Shown: positions 48,334 to 57,641, counted from the stretch's first letter. The stretch: 64,000 nucleotides of DNA from Granulicella rosea (GCF_900188085.1 NZ_FZOU01000001.1:558001-622000); one strand, 5' to 3'. The notes: generated by a model not told the origin, from the sequence alone. Program-made: numbers and translations.

Positions 48334-50150
48334 AGATCGACTCCATCCCCACGGCGCGTCCGCGCATGCGGCTGATCCTGCTTGCGGTCAGCGTGCTGAT
48401 CCTTGTGCTGGGCGCGGTCGAAAATCTCTACGGCAACACCGACGACGGCGACGTCTACGGCTCGGACGCGGTGCAGTATCTCGACATCGCGCGCGCCATC
48501 GAGCGCCACGACTGGCGCTCGGCCCTGAACCCGCTCTGGAGCCAGGGGTATCCGGCGCTGCTGGCTGCGGAACGACCGCTCTTCGCGGCTGGGCCGGGCG
48601 GCGACTGGGCCGCCATCCGCGTGTTGAACTTCTCCATCTTCGCGGCGAACTACGCAGCGTTTCTCTATTTTCTGGTGACGATTCTGCCGGGGATCGTCGG
48701 CAGTACGCCCGCGCACGAACGGCGAAAGACGCTGCTCTGGATCGCGGGACTGACCTTCTTTGTCGCGACACAGATCTGCCTGGGACAGGTCTCGCGGGTG
48801 AACCCGGACGAGCTGGTGACCACGCTCTTCTTCCTCTTCTGCGGTCTTGCGGCGCGTTGCTGGAGGTGGACGGTTGCGCTGGCGCAGCGCCGAGGCAGCG
48901 TGCGCTGGGGCCTGAGCATGGGGCTCGTGCTCGGCGTTGGCTTTCTCGTGAAGGCGATCTTTCTGCCGCTCGGTTGCGGCATGCTGGCTCTGCTGGCGCT
49001 GCGCTGGCGTAGACATTGGCGCTCGGTGCGCGTGCCGCTCTTCGCCGCGGCGGCGGTCTTCGCCTCCATCGTCGCGGTCTATGGAATCGCGCTTTCGTCG
49101 GCGGTTGGCCACAGAACTCTGGGCGAATCCGGCGCAATCAACTACGCATGGCACGTGAACCGGCTGCAGAAGTGGGTGCACTGGGAGGGCGGCAGGCAGC
49201 CCGCGAACATCGCATGGCCGAAGACGTCGATGGCGCGCTTCGCACGGTGGGACGACGATCCGCCGGAGTTCGGCGCACCGCTGCATCCGAGCGCCATCCT
49301 GCAGGAGTCGCCCCGCGTCTACGGCTTTACCGCCCCCATCCATGCGACGTATGTGCCGTACTACGATCCGCCCTACTGGTATGAGGGCTACCGCCACCTG
49401 ATCAGGCCGCGCTATCAACTGATTGCGCTGGTGAAGTGCATCAGCGATCTTGCCCTGGTGTTGCTGCGGATGCCGCTCTTCTTTGCCTTCCTGCTGGCGC
49501 TGGGCCTGCTGCTGCGCGACGCGCAGGCTCGCGCGCTGCTGCGAATTTACGTCGGGAATGTCTCGTGGGCGCTCTGGTTCGGCTTGCTGGGCGTCGCGAT
49601 CTATCTTCCGGTGCATCTCGAAGGACGATACCTTGCGGGCTTTCTTGCGCTGATCGCGCTGCAGCTCTTCGCGGGCGCGACGCTGAAGGTGGAGATGATG
49701 ACGACGGGCCGCGTTCGCGCCGTGAGCGGGCTGTTGCTGATCGGGCTGGCGGGCAATCTGCTGCTGACGCAGGCGCCGGTGTGGCGCAACCTTCTGCACC
49801 ACAAGTCTCCCCGCAACAACGTGGAGTGGAAGATCGGCGAGGCCGTGGTGGCGCAGGGTCTGCCGCCGATGAGTCAGGTCGGCGTGCTGGGCTGGACCGC
49901 CAACCTGCACAGCGACTGGGCCTACATCGCGCATCTGCAGATCACCAGCGAGATCGCCTCGCCCGCCGACATCGATCTCTTCTGGCGACAGACGCCCGCC
50001 GAGCAGGCCCGCACGCTCGAGACCTTTCGCAAGGCCGGCGCGGTGGCCGTCTTCACGCGCGGCAAGCCCGCCAGCGCCGGTCCGGAGTGGACGCCGCTGG
50101 GCGACACCGGCATGTCGATGCTGCGGCTTGCCGACGCGCAGGTCAGGTAG
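48330..50150 (+). CDS. GT-C-like membrane glycosyltransferase
   Basis: 606 aa integral membrane protein. The first TM helix is followed by an acidic loop ([22 protein letters not shown]), where GT-C enzymes carry their catalytic Asp. About ten further TM helices and a large C-terminal extracytoplasmic domain (about 500-600) follow. Architecture resembles PMT/ArnT-type polyprenyl-phosphate sugar transferases. Donor and acceptor unknown. It is 9 nt upstream of a PAF-acetylhydrolase-like gene and probably co-transcribed. Confidence 0.65.
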   Translation: MKIDSIPTARPRMRLILLAVSVLILVLGAVENLYGNTDDGDVYGSDAVQYLDIARAIERHDWRSALNPLWSQGYPALLAAERPLFAAGPGGDWAAIRVLNFSIFAANYAAFLYFLVTILPGIVGSTPAHERRKTLLWIAGLTFFVATQICLGQVSRVNPDELVTTLFFLFCGLAARCWRWTVALAQRRGSVRWGLSMGLVLGVGFLVKAIFLPLGCGMLALLALRWRRHWRSVRVPLFAAAAVFASIVAVYGIALSSAVGHRTLGESGAINYAWHVNRLQKWVHWEGGRQPANIAWPKTSMARFARWDDDPPEFGAPLHPSAILQESPRVYGFTAPIHATYVPYYDPPYWYEGYRHLIRPRYQLIALVKCISDLALVLLRMPLFFAFLLALGLLLRDAQARALLRIYVGNVSWALWFGLLGVAIYLPVHLEGRYLAGFLALIALQLFAGATLKVEMMTTGRVRAVSGLLLIGLAGNLLLTQAPVWRNLLHHKSPRNNVEWKIGEAVVAQGLPPMSQVGVLGWTANLHSDWAYIAHLQITSEIASPADIDLFWRQTPAEQARTLETFRKAGAVAVFTRGKPASAGPEWTPLGDTGMSMLRLADAQVR

Positions 50151-50159
50151 ATTGGCGAT

Positions 50160-51404
50160 ATGACCCAACGCTACAGCTACGATCCACCGCGACGCTGGGG
50201 CCTGTGGCGTCTGCTGGCCGCGCTGGCCTGCGTCGCAGCTGCCTCCGCGCTGGCGCTGATGCTGATCGTGAAGCGGCATCGCCTGCCCGCGCCCACCGGG
50301 CCGTATGCCGTGGGCACGCGCATTCTGGATATGACCGACACGAGCCGGCATGCGGATGGCGTCGCCGGGTCGGCGGCCGGCGGCAGCCGCCAGTTGGTCG
50401 CGCAGATCTGGTATCCGGCGCTGCCTTCGCAGCAGCCGGTGGCGGCCTATAAACGCTGGCGCGAGGTTGGTTATAAGGATCTCTACGAGCCGCTGGTGAA
50501 GACGAACTCGCGCTGGGACGCTCCCGTCGCGCCTGACCTTCAGAGAGTCGCGTTCCCGGTGCTCATTTTCGGCCATAGCTGGGGCGGCGAACGGGTGCAG
50601 AACACGGCGCTGGCCGAGGATCTGGCGAGCCACGGCTACATCGTCCTCGCGGTCGATCACCCGTACAACTCCGGCCGCGTGCTGCTGCAGGATGGCCGCG
50701 TCATCGCGGGCTCTGAGCCGATCGAAGGTCCGCTGGGCGCCTCCGCGACGGCCGAGCAGCAGATCGACTACTGGAACGCCACGCTCGACATCTGGGCCGC
50801 GGACGATCTCTTCGCGCTGAACCGGCTGGCCGCGCTGAACGCCGACGCCGACGACCCATTGCACGGACGCGTGGATACGAACATCGTCGGCGCGTACGGT
50901 CACTCCTTCGGCGGCGCGGCGTCGCTGCGGCTGTGCGGGCTGGATCCGAGGATCAAGGCGGCAGTAAACCTCGACGGCTGGACCTTCGGCGCGCTCGCCA
51001 GCCGCACCTCCGCCCAGCCGGTGCTGATCTTTTATGAGCAGGTGTCGGTCGGCCGCAGGGACGAGCTCGCGAAGACGCCGCCGCCCGGCACGGTCGAGGA
51101 TCAGAAGGACCGCGCGGACTTCGCCGCCGTCGACCGCAGCTTCGCCCGGTACGGCGGCACGCGCCTCTTCGTGAGGGACACGCAGCACCTCGACTTCAGC
51201 GACCAGCCCCTGCTCCCGCCGCTGCACCGCGGCCACTTCACTGGGCCGATCGCCCCGGCGCGGGTCGACGACATCCTGCGCCAGACCGTGCTCGCCTTCT
51301 TCGACCAGAGCCTGCGCGGCAAGCCGTCGAAGCTGCTTGCCGACCCGCACGCCGTCTTCCCCGAGGTGACGGCGGAGGTACATGAGACGGCTGCGAATCC
51401 GTAA
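50160..51404 (+). CDS. PAF-acetylhydrolase-like alpha/beta hydrolase
   Basis: 414 aa with an N-terminal TM/signal anchor (about 17-38). An alpha/beta-hydrolase core has FPVLIFGHSWGG, the nucleophile elbow GAYGHSFGGAASLRL, strand NLDGWTFG and His in DTQHLDFSDQPLL. This is the platelet-activating-factor acetylhydrolase (phospholipase A2 group VII) family layout. It is probably periplasmic. The substrate may be a short-chain acyl ester. It is convergent with mnmE. Confidence 0.8.
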   Translation: MTQRYSYDPPRRWGLWRLLAALACVAAASALALMLIVKRHRLPAPTGPYAVGTRILDMTDTSRHADGVAGSAAGGSRQLVAQIWYPALPSQQPVAAYKRWREVGYKDLYEPLVKTNSRWDAPVAPDLQRVAFPVLIFGHSWGGERVQNTALAEDLASHGYIVLAVDHPYNSGRVLLQDGRVIAGSEPIEGPLGASATAEQQIDYWNATLDIWAADDLFALNRLAALNADADDPLHGRVDTNIVGAYGHSFGGAASLRLCGLDPRIKAAVNLDGWTFGALASRTSAQPVLIFYEQVSVGRRDELAKTPPPGTVEDQKDRADFAAVDRSFARYGGTRLFVRDTQHLDFSDQPLLPPLHRGHFTGPIAPARVDDILRQTVLAFFDQSLRGKPSKLLADPHAVFPEVTAEVHETAANP

Positions 51405-51451
51405 GAGCCTCTGCTGAAACAGCAGTTACAAGAGGGTGGAAGCGTGAGGCA

Positions 51452-52813
51452 TCACTTGCCGATGCAGAAGGTCGAAAAGATGAGCCGCAGAATGTCGTCC
51501 GCCGTGGTCGCGCCGGTCAGGCTGTCGAGCGACTCGAGCGTCTGGTAGAGGTCGAGCAGCAGCATCTCGTGCGGCATCGTCTCCCGCAGTGCGCGTGCGG
51601 CGGCGGATAAGGCTGCGAGCGCGGCGGCGATGGCCCCGTGCTGGCGCAGGTTCGTAATCAGCGCCGAGTCGCCTGTGGGCGCGGCGTGCGCGAAGGTCTG
51701 GAGCAGCGCCTCTTTCAGCTCTTCGACGCCGGCCCCGGTCTTCGCCGAGACGATGCGATGTGGAACGGGAAACGCTGGCGGCGCGGCGATGAGGTCGGCC
51801 TTGTTGACGACCAGCAGCGCGGCGCGGCCCTCCAGCTTCGACCATGTTTCAAAGGCTTCGCCGTGGTCCGGGTCGGTCGCGTCAACGACGAGCAGTACCA
51901 CGTCCGCCTCGGCCATGGCGGCGCCGCTGCGTGCGATGCCCTGGCGTTCGGCCTCGCCCTCGGGGCCGGCGGGCGCCTCGCGCAGGCCGGCGGTGTCGAT
52001 CAGCTCGACCGGGATGCCGCCGAGCGAGAGCCGCTCCTGGATGGGGTCGCGCGTGGTGCCGGGCTGCGCGGTGACGATGGCTCGGTCGCGCTGGAGCAGC
52101 CGGTTGAAGAGCGAGCTCTTGCCCGCGTTCGGCTTGCCCACGATCGCCAGCGTGAAGCCCTCGCGCACGATGCGTCCGTAGCGGTAGCTGTCGGCCAGCG
52201 CCCGCAGCGGGGCTTCGACTCCGGCGATGCGCGCGGCGATCTCCGGCTGCGGCATCAGGTCGAGGTCGTCCTCGGCGAAGTCGATACCGGCCTCGAGCGC
52301 GGCGATCAGTTGAATCAGGCTTTCTTTGATCGGGGATAGGACGCGCGAGAGGCTGCCGCCAAGCTGCCGCGCCGCCACGCGCGCCTGGTGCAGCGTGCTC
52401 GATTCGATGAGGTCGTGGACGGCCTCGGCCTGCGTGAGGTCGAGCCGCCCGGCGAGAAACGCCCGCTGGGTGAACTCGCCCGGCTCAGCCAGCCTTGCGC
52501 CCCGGTCGAGGCACGCCTGAACGATCGCCCCCAGCAGCACCGGCGAGCCATGCGCGGCGATCTCGACCACATCCTCCGACGTGTAGGAGCGCGGACCCTG
52601 AAAGTAGGTGACGACCGCCTCATCCAACACCAAGCCCGTGTCCGGGTCGAGCACCTCGGCAAAGCGAGCCTGCCCCGCCGCCAAAGCGTGTCGCAGACGC
52701 AGCAGCGGCTCGGCGATCTCCTTCGCCCGCGGCCCCGACAGCCGCACGATGCCGATGCCGCCGCGGCCGGGCGGGGTCGAGATGGCGACGATAGTGTCTT
52801 GTTCGAAAGTCAC
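51452..52813 (-). CDS. mnmE: tRNA modification GTPase MnmE
   Basis: 453 aa GTPase that, with MnmG, makes the 5-carboxymethylaminomethyl group on U34 of tRNAs. It has an N-terminal formyl-THF-binding domain (IVAISTPPGRGGIGIVRLSGP), a central G domain with GKPNAGKSSLFN, DTAGLREA and NKADL, and the family's C-terminal FCIGK. The GTG start lies 6 nt after a TAACCT box. mnmG is not in the window. Confidence 0.97.
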   Translation of the reverse strand: MTFEQDTIVAISTPPGRGGIGIVRLSGPRAKEIAEPLLRLRHALAAGQARFAEVLDPDTGLVLDEAVVTYFQGPRSYTSEDVVEIAAHGSPVLLGAIVQACLDRGARLAEPGEFTQRAFLAGRLDLTQAEAVHDLIESSTLHQARVAARQLGGSLSRVLSPIKESLIQLIAALEAGIDFAEDDLDLMPQPEIAARIAGVEAPLRALADSYRYGRIVREGFTLAIVGKPNAGKSSLFNRLLQRDRAIVTAQPGTTRDPIQERLSLGGIPVELIDTAGLREAPAGPEGEAERQGIARSGAAMAEADVVLLVVDATDPDHGEAFETWSKLEGRAALLVVNKADLIAAPPAFPVPHRIVSAKTGAGVEELKEALLQTFAHAAPTGDSALITNLRQHGAIAAALAALSAAARALRETMPHEMLLLDLYQTLESLDSLTGATTADDILRLIFSTFCIGK

Positions 52814-52819
52814 TGTTTG

Positions 52820-52825
52820 AGGTTA
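52820..52825 (-). promoter_or_regulatory. -10-like box of mnmE, leaderless GTG
   Basis: TAACCT on the minus strand ends 6 nt before the GTG start. No Shine-Dalgarno sequence is present. Confidence 0.45.
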
Positions 52826-53050
52826 GCGCAAGGAGGACCAATACATCCGATGGCCGATGACGATAAGGGCGTTTATTGAGAGTAATTGCATCCCACGCCA
52901 CCTGAGCGAGTGCTCAATAAGTGCATCGGGCTGTTTTCGTCAATTGACCTTCTGGATCGCGGGAGCGCACTTTTGCCCTGTTGACAGCGGTTGTTAATCG
53001 ATTGGACGCCATTTGTCTGTTGGCTTCAGCGGAGCTTTATGCCACTTGTT

Positions 53051-53872
53051 TCATTGAGTCATTACCTTGCAATAGTCACGTTTTTGCCGATCCGTGTCGA
53101 AGATTTGATCGTCTTTTACGCAGGCATCAAACTTCTTCTGCCATGCAGCCTGTTCTTGCTTGTGGCGTTTGTCATATGACTCAAAAAACGATTGTGGCAG
53201 GGTGAGTCCGGACACGTCGAAGCTGATCGTCTCAGCCACCTTTTGATATGGATGATATTCGAGATAAAGCTTCTTACTCGCTTGTAACTTCGCAACGAAT
53301 TGACGCGGGTTCGAGGCGAACAGTGCGTGATAATCCGAAGAACGTGACCAGCTCTGGCGGACCGGTCGTTCATCGTCGAACCTGATTCGAACAGATGTAT
53401 CATCATATCCAACCATTTCCGGTGTAATTACGTAAGCTTCGAGTGCTTTCCCTTTTAAACGCACTATGATCGTCGATCTGCCATTGGAGTCCCGGTAAAC
53501 CGTAGTTTTTACCCCATCTATAGAGTTGACGGACTCGTTCTTATCCCAGGTTGGGTTTGCATCTGCGGATGAGACAGGGGCCGAAATCGGGACACTTGCT
53601 GGAGTAGTAGCGGCCGTCGATTGCCCCGATTTCTTTGCAGTGAGAAGGATCATTGCCACAAAGAGAAGCACCGCGAAAATGACTCCGATGGCAACCTTGC
53701 GAGAAAACCCTGAACTTAGTTGTTCAGTTAAAACTGAAGGCGCGGACATCTCAGAAGACGAGGGGGTAGTCGCCTGAAGGAGCGTGGGTTCGGTGGTGAC
53801 GGGGTTGCCGCACTTGCCGCAAAATGCATTATTTTCCGGGATTGTGCTCCCACAATTTGAACAAAGCGACAT
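53051..53872 (-). CDS. Zinc-ribbon membrane protein in AT-rich islet
   Basis: 273 aa; the ATG follows GAGAAG. It has an N-terminal zinc ribbon, LCSNCGSTIPENNAFCGKCGNP (four Cys), a Ser/Thr-rich linker, one TM helix (about 60-82), then an extracytoplasmic domain of ~180 residues with no recognised family. GC content is markedly lower than in neighbours. It is downstream of, and probably in an operon with, a small membrane gene. It is likely a horizontally acquired pair. Function unknown. Confidence 0.65.
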   Translation of the reverse strand: MSLCSNCGSTIPENNAFCGKCGNPVTTEPTLLQATTPSSSEMSAPSVLTEQLSSGFSRKVAIGVIFAVLLFVAMILLTAKKSGQSTAATTPASVPISAPVSSADANPTWDKNESVNSIDGVKTTVYRDSNGRSTIIVRLKGKALEAYVITPEMVGYDDTSVRIRFDDERPVRQSWSRSSDYHALFASNPRQFVAKLQASKKLYLEYHPYQKVAETISFDVSGLTLPQSFFESYDKRHKQEQAAWQKKFDACVKDDQIFDTDRQKRDYCKVMTQ

Positions 53873-53891
53873 CAGCTTCTCCCATGTTTCG

Positions 53892-54233
53892 CTAAATACT
53901 CTCTTGCCACTTGGAAACCGCTGCGGGGATGGCCTCGCCAATGGTTTCACAATGTTCCAAAGTTTTTTTGATTTTCCACGCGAGAATTTCGTCCTTCAAG
54001 GTGTGAACATGCTCGTGGGTTTCGATAATCTCCCCGGCTACATTCGACTCGTCGGTCAACGTTTGAATTGAACCGATCAAGCCTGTAGAGAGCGATGCAT
54101 TTGTTCTTGCCATTTCCAAATGAAGGTTTACCAAAGCAATATGCTCCTGCATGTCATTGCTGTACCTCCATTCATAAGCGAAAAATGCTAATAGCAAAAG
54201 CAAAATCCACGACGCAATAACCTTCTTCTTCAT
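53892..54233 (-). CDS. Small TM/coiled-coil protein in AT-rich islet
   Basis: 113 aa with AAAGGAG before the ATG (the alternative start at 54272 lacks one). It has MKKK followed by a TM helix (about 5-20), then a long amphipathic helix. A stretch between residues 50 and 90 is hydrophobic every 3-4 residues, consistent with a coiled coil. It may associate with the downstream zinc-ribbon protein. Function unknown. Confidence 0.6.
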   Translation of the reverse strand: MKKKVIASWILLLLLAFFAYEWRYSNDMQEHIALVNLHLEMARTNASLSTGLIGSIQTLTDESNVAGEIIETHEHVHTLKDEILAWKIKKTLEHCETIGEAIPAAVSKWQESI

Positions 54234-54599
54234 TGACACTCCTTTGCCTCGCCGAATTCGCTCCCAGCTCATTGCCTGATTGAACCCCGCCCCTGCGGAC
54301 GGAGTATACAGTAAATCTCTTCTCAGACCGTTGACTGTTCGCGCATTTGTGAGTACGGCTGAGGCATAATAGTCGCACGAGGCGATCAGATGCTTTCGGC
54401 TTTGGCGAGTGGACGCTAGATTCTTGCGGAATGCCAGAAGGCATACTTAAAGTTGGGGCTCCATTCATACAAATCGCCAATGCACTCATGGAGCTGCATT
54501 AGTAACGACAAGTCGGCTTGTGGGAAGTAATGGCGGTTCACCTTTTAGAGCGCAGTTTCACAAGCCTCTACTGCGGCAGCGGTCCAGTTCCCTGTGGGC
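54234..54599. other. Intergenic stretch, nothing recognised
   Basis: 366 nt of lower GC content without a credible gene, RNA or repeat. It separates the two-gene islet from the pseudogene. Confidence 0.5.
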
Positions 54600-54890
54600 C
54601 GCGCGATGGCGCTGCGGCGACACCCTGGGCAAGCTGCTGCGGGTAATCCCGCTGCGCAGGCCTGCCGTGATCTGCATCAGGAAGTCGTGCGCCGCGCCGG
54701 GTTATTGGGCAGGAAGAGCGTGTTCGTGCCGCCGCGTGTGCCGATGTCGCGCAGCGTGTCGAAGTACTGGGTGAGCAGCACGGGCGCCATCACATCCTCC
54801 GGCGTCGCGCCCGGTACGCCCTGCTGGAAGTGCTCGATCGACGCCGAGAGGCCGTCGATGATGGCCTGCCGCTCATGATCCGGTCGAGCT
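54600..54890 (-). pseudogene. Truncated, frameshifted SPFH/Band-7 gene remnant
   Basis: On the minus strand a frame reads DGLSASIEHFQQGVPGATPE ... LLTQYFDTLRDIGTRGGTNTLFLPNN and stops at 54677-54679. After a one-base shift near 54700 the homology-like sequence continues as AAHDFLMQITAGLRSGI. YFDTLRDIG...NT(L/I)F(L/I)P is typical of the C-terminus of SPFH/Band-7 membrane scaffold proteins. The N-terminal SPFH domain is missing: the frame is open but unrecognisable upstream. So this is a 5'-truncated and frameshifted remnant. Confidence 0.65.
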
Positions 54891-54909
54891 ACGACCGGCC
54901 GTTCTCGGC

Positions 54910-54915
54910 TAACAT
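54910..54915 (+). promoter_or_regulatory. -10-like box of the DUF2461 gene
   Basis: TAACAT ends 6 nt before the ATG at 54922. No Shine-Dalgarno sequence is present. Confidence 0.4.
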
Positions 54916-54921
54916 GAAGCC

Positions 54922-55614
54922 ATGAGCGTGCATTTATCCAAGGCGGCGCTGGCCTTTCTGAAAGGCCTGAAGAAGAACAACGACCGCGTCTGGTTCGACG
55001 AGCGCAAGCCGGTCTATGAGAAGGAACTGAAGGCGCCCATGCTGGCGCTGGCCGAGGAGATCAACGCCGGCCTCGCGAAGTTCGCGCCCGACTACGTGCG
55101 TCCGCCGCAGAAGGCCGTGATGCGCATCTATCGCGACATCCGGTTCAGCAAGAACAAGCAACCGTACAAGACGCATGTGTCGGCCTGGTGGACCAGACAA
55201 GGCCTCGAAAAGACCTCCGGCGGCGGCTTCTACCTCGAGATTGGCGAGCGCGGCGTGATGATCGCGGCGGGCGTCTACATGCCGGAGAAGGAGCAGTTGC
55301 TCGCGATCCGGCGGCATCTGCTCGACCACCACGAGCGCCTGCGCAAGATCATGAACGCGAAGAAGCTGCGCGAGGCGATGACGCCGATCGACCCCGTCAG
55401 GATGACGCGCGGACCGAAGGGCTTCCCCGCCGATCACGCGGCGATGGATCTGATCCTGCAGCGGCAGTGGGGCGTCTCCGCGACGCTGCCGATCGAACAC
55501 GCACTCCAGCCGGCGCTGGTGAGCGACATCCTGACGCACATGAAGCTGGCCTATCCGATGGTCGCGCTGCTGAACGAGCCGCTTGCGCCGAAGCCGAAAG
55601 AGCCGTTGTTTTAG
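54922..55614 (+). CDS. DUF2461 domain protein
   Basis: 230 aa, full length for this family (TIGR02453). It shows FLKGLKKNNDRVWFDERKPVYE, VMRIYRDIRFSKNKQPYKTHVSAWW, and GGGFYLEIGERGVMIAAGVYMP. It is a cytosolic protein of unknown function. It begins just after the SPFH remnant's truncated end. Confidence 0.88.
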   Translation: MSVHLSKAALAFLKGLKKNNDRVWFDERKPVYEKELKAPMLALAEEINAGLAKFAPDYVRPPQKAVMRIYRDIRFSKNKQPYKTHVSAWWTRQGLEKTSGGGFYLEIGERGVMIAAGVYMPEKEQLLAIRRHLLDHHERLRKIMNAKKLREAMTPIDPVRMTRGPKGFPADHAAMDLILQRQWGVSATLPIEHALQPALVSDILTHMKLAYPMVALLNEPLAPKPKEPLF

Positions 55615-55624
55615 CCTTGTCTTC

Positions 55625-55732
55625 TTGTTTGTCCTTCCCGCAGGGAATCTGCTTTTCGCCTTTGCGACTGCCGGTTTTGTCCCTTAGCAACTGGCGCAAG
55701 GCAGAAGCGGACCCTCCGCGAGGATGACAGAC
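55625..55732. repeat. Family A-related repeat
   Basis: TTTGTCCTTCCCGCAGGGAA, TCTGCTTTTCGCC and GGACCCTCCGCGAGGATGAC. It is inverted relative to the motif at 20770. The following ~280 nt to HU contain only A/T-rich inverted stretches (GGGGTTTTTAG with AAAAACCC) of unclear meaning. Confidence 0.65.
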
Positions 55733-56018
55733 GACGGCGACGGTCGCCAGGTCGGCGGCGCTCATCGAACCCGCGTCAACACACGGGTTTTCTCGCTTCC
55801 CCTTCAAATTTCCGGGGTTTTTAGCCTGTTTTCGACATGAATCCGGTAAAAACCCGAAAAAACCTGTGGAAACCCGACAATTCCGGTTGACAAAGCCCCG
55901 CGAAGGGCCGAAGGTGGATTGCGGTACAGTACTCCGAACCCGCATGAATACTGGCGATTTCGGCCGCGACCAGGATTTTTATACGCACTACACCTCGAAT
56001 CGACGAAGGAGCAACACC

Positions 56019-56315
56019 ATGGCAAAGGGTATGACCAAGACCGCACTCGTCCGCGCGCTGGCCGAGAAGATGGAACTCACGAACAAGCAGACCTCGGCCT
56101 TCCTGGAGCTGCTCGCCGAGACCGCCGTGAAGGAGACCAAGAAGAACGGCGAGTTCACCATCCCCGGCATCGGCAAGCTGGTCAAGGCGGAGCGCAAGGC
56201 GCGCCTCGGCCGCAACCCCCAGACCGGCGAGACCATCAAGATCAAGGCCAAGACCGTGGTCAAGTTCCGCGTCGCCAAGGTCGCCAAGGACACCATCGCT
56301 CCGCCGAAGAAGTAG
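56019..56315 (+). CDS. HU-family DNA-binding protein
   Basis: 98 aa; the ATG is preceded by GAAGGAG. Typical HU/IHF: an N-terminal helix pair (TKTALVRALAEKMELT), a FTIPGIGKLVKAERKARLGRNPQTGE beta-arm, and the late KVVKFRVAK-like segment. Arg and Pro at the arm tip (RNPQTG) bind and bend DNA. It is a nucleoid protein. A long 5' gap suggests its own regulation. Confidence 0.93.
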   Translation: MAKGMTKTALVRALAEKMELTNKQTSAFLELLAETAVKETKKNGEFTIPGIGKLVKAERKARLGRNPQTGETIKIKAKTVVKFRVAKVAKDTIAPPKK

Positions 56316-56383
56316 TTCAAAAGCAGGGAATAGGGCTTAAGAATATGGACTAGCTGCCACCGTCGCCAGCCGCTCGCTTACTC

Positions 56384-57571
56384 CTACTTCCCTATTCCCT
56401 GCTTCAAGGGCTCCAGCACGATATCGTCCAGCACGACATCGTGCTCCCCGACGATCACCGTGATGTCGGCATTCTTGTACATCGGTGCAATGCTTTCCGC
56501 GCTCATGTCTTTCGCGGAGCCGGTCCAGTCGGTCCCGTCCGTGATCGCCAGCTTGTAGGTTCCGGACGGCACATAGTCGAAGTGGAACGCTCCATCGGCG
56601 ACACCGAGGAATTTGCGATAACCCTCATCATCCTTTAGCAGAGCGGATGCATGGGCGATGGGGTGCAGGCTTCCATTGGCAAGCACCCTCCCACGGACGC
56701 CGTGCAAGATCTGAAGCGTCACCGCCAGATCGACGCCGGTCCTCTGCTCACCGTCCTTGAGTTCGACGATCTGAGCCTTGGACCTGCGAAACTCTCCCGG
56801 AGCATAGACTGTGAGACCCTGCCAACTGCTGCTCAAGGGACTCTGCCCGGCGTTTGACGTCCGCGTCTCGCGCGCCGTGGAGAGCGTCGCGGTGACGACA
56901 TACTTGCCGGGGCGCAGGCCGTATAAGCGATAGCTCCCGTCATCCAGCGCAGTCGCGATGCTGCGTTGGTTGACGAAGGCGATCTGCATGAGCGCCTGGC
57001 CAAGTCCGTAGTTCTCCGGTAGCTCCAGCCCCGTAGCCGGCTGCACGCGCAGATAAAGACCGCCCACCGGCGTGCCGTCGTCATAGCGCGCGACGCCTGA
57101 GATCGAAGCTCCCCGCTCCATCGTCAGGTCCACTGTCGAAGTCTGGTCGGTGGCGACATGAACCACTGGAACCGAGGCCAGCACCACATTCATATCCGGC
57201 GTGGCGAGCTTGTCCTCGCTGGATACCGGCAGCTGCACCGGCACGATATAGCCGGGCGCGGTCGCCAATGCGAAGTAATCGCCCGGTGGCAACCGTTGGA
57301 CGTTGAAGCTGCCATCGAGTTCGCTTTCGACGCTCACCATGGTGAGGCGATCTTCGGCTTTCTTCGCCTGCGAGTCCCGCTTTGAGGCATCGCCCTTCAG
57401 CGTCTCGTCCTTCGGCAACAGATACACTGTCGCGAAGCGAGCCGGGCGCTGCGTGTCCGAAGCAATCACATGCCCGGTGACCGAGCCGCCTGGCGCCTGC
57501 GGCGGTGCGGATGTCTGCGCGCAAAGTAGCGGCGCGAACACAAGAGCGAGACAGGTCGCGGGAATCTTCAT
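56384..57571 (-). CDS. Secreted carboxypeptidase-regulatory-like protein
   Basis: 395 aa with a signal peptide (MKIPATCLALVFAPLLCAQ). It has an N-terminal carboxypeptidase-regulatory-like domain (VTGHVIASDTQRPARFATVY ... FNVQRLPPGDYFALATAPGY), a second similar domain (ISGVARYDDGTPVGGLYLRV) and a C-terminal one (VRGRVLANGSLHPIAHASALL). It is a string of Ig-like beta-sandwiches, probably surface-exposed. Function unknown. A GATACT box ends 7 nt before the ATG. Confidence 0.75.
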   Translation of the reverse strand: MKIPATCLALVFAPLLCAQTSAPPQAPGGSVTGHVIASDTQRPARFATVYLLPKDETLKGDASKRDSQAKKAEDRLTMVSVESELDGSFNVQRLPPGDYFALATAPGYIVPVQLPVSSEDKLATPDMNVVLASVPVVHVATDQTSTVDLTMERGASISGVARYDDGTPVGGLYLRVQPATGLELPENYGLGQALMQIAFVNQRSIATALDDGSYRLYGLRPGKYVVTATLSTARETRTSNAGQSPLSSSWQGLTVYAPGEFRRSKAQIVELKDGEQRTGVDLAVTLQILHGVRGRVLANGSLHPIAHASALLKDDEGYRKFLGVADGAFHFDYVPSGTYKLAITDGTDWTGSAKDMSAESIAPMYKNADITVIVGEHDVVLDDIVLEPLKQGIGK

Positions 57572-57578
57572 GGCCCCA

Positions 57579-57584
57579 AGTATC
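57579..57584 (-). promoter_or_regulatory. -10-like box, leaderless arrangement
   Basis: GATACT on the minus strand ends 7 nt before the ATG of the secreted protein gene. No Shine-Dalgarno sequence is present. Confidence 0.45.
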
Positions 57585-57641
57585 GTGCCGACGCTCATGC
57601 CGCGCAACTGGATTTGTCGGCGGAGCTTTATTCCCTGTTTC

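Noticed and set aside
48102-51383. 1093-codon open frame on the minus strand
   Set aside because: Opposes a well-supported membrane enzyme and a hydrolase gene; composition is Arg/Gln-rich with no motif.
51405-51451. Terminator between convergent hydrolase and mnmE
   Set aside because: Only a 6-bp CTGCTG/CAGCAG stem with a 3-nt loop and no T-tract.
54520-54620. tRNA-like stretch near the pseudogene
   Set aside because: No T-loop (GGTTCRA) or acceptor pairing could be built.
55887-55930. TTGACA and TACAGT upstream of HU as a promoter
   Set aside because: The two hexamers are 32 nt apart, which is incompatible with a normal 16-18-nt spacer.
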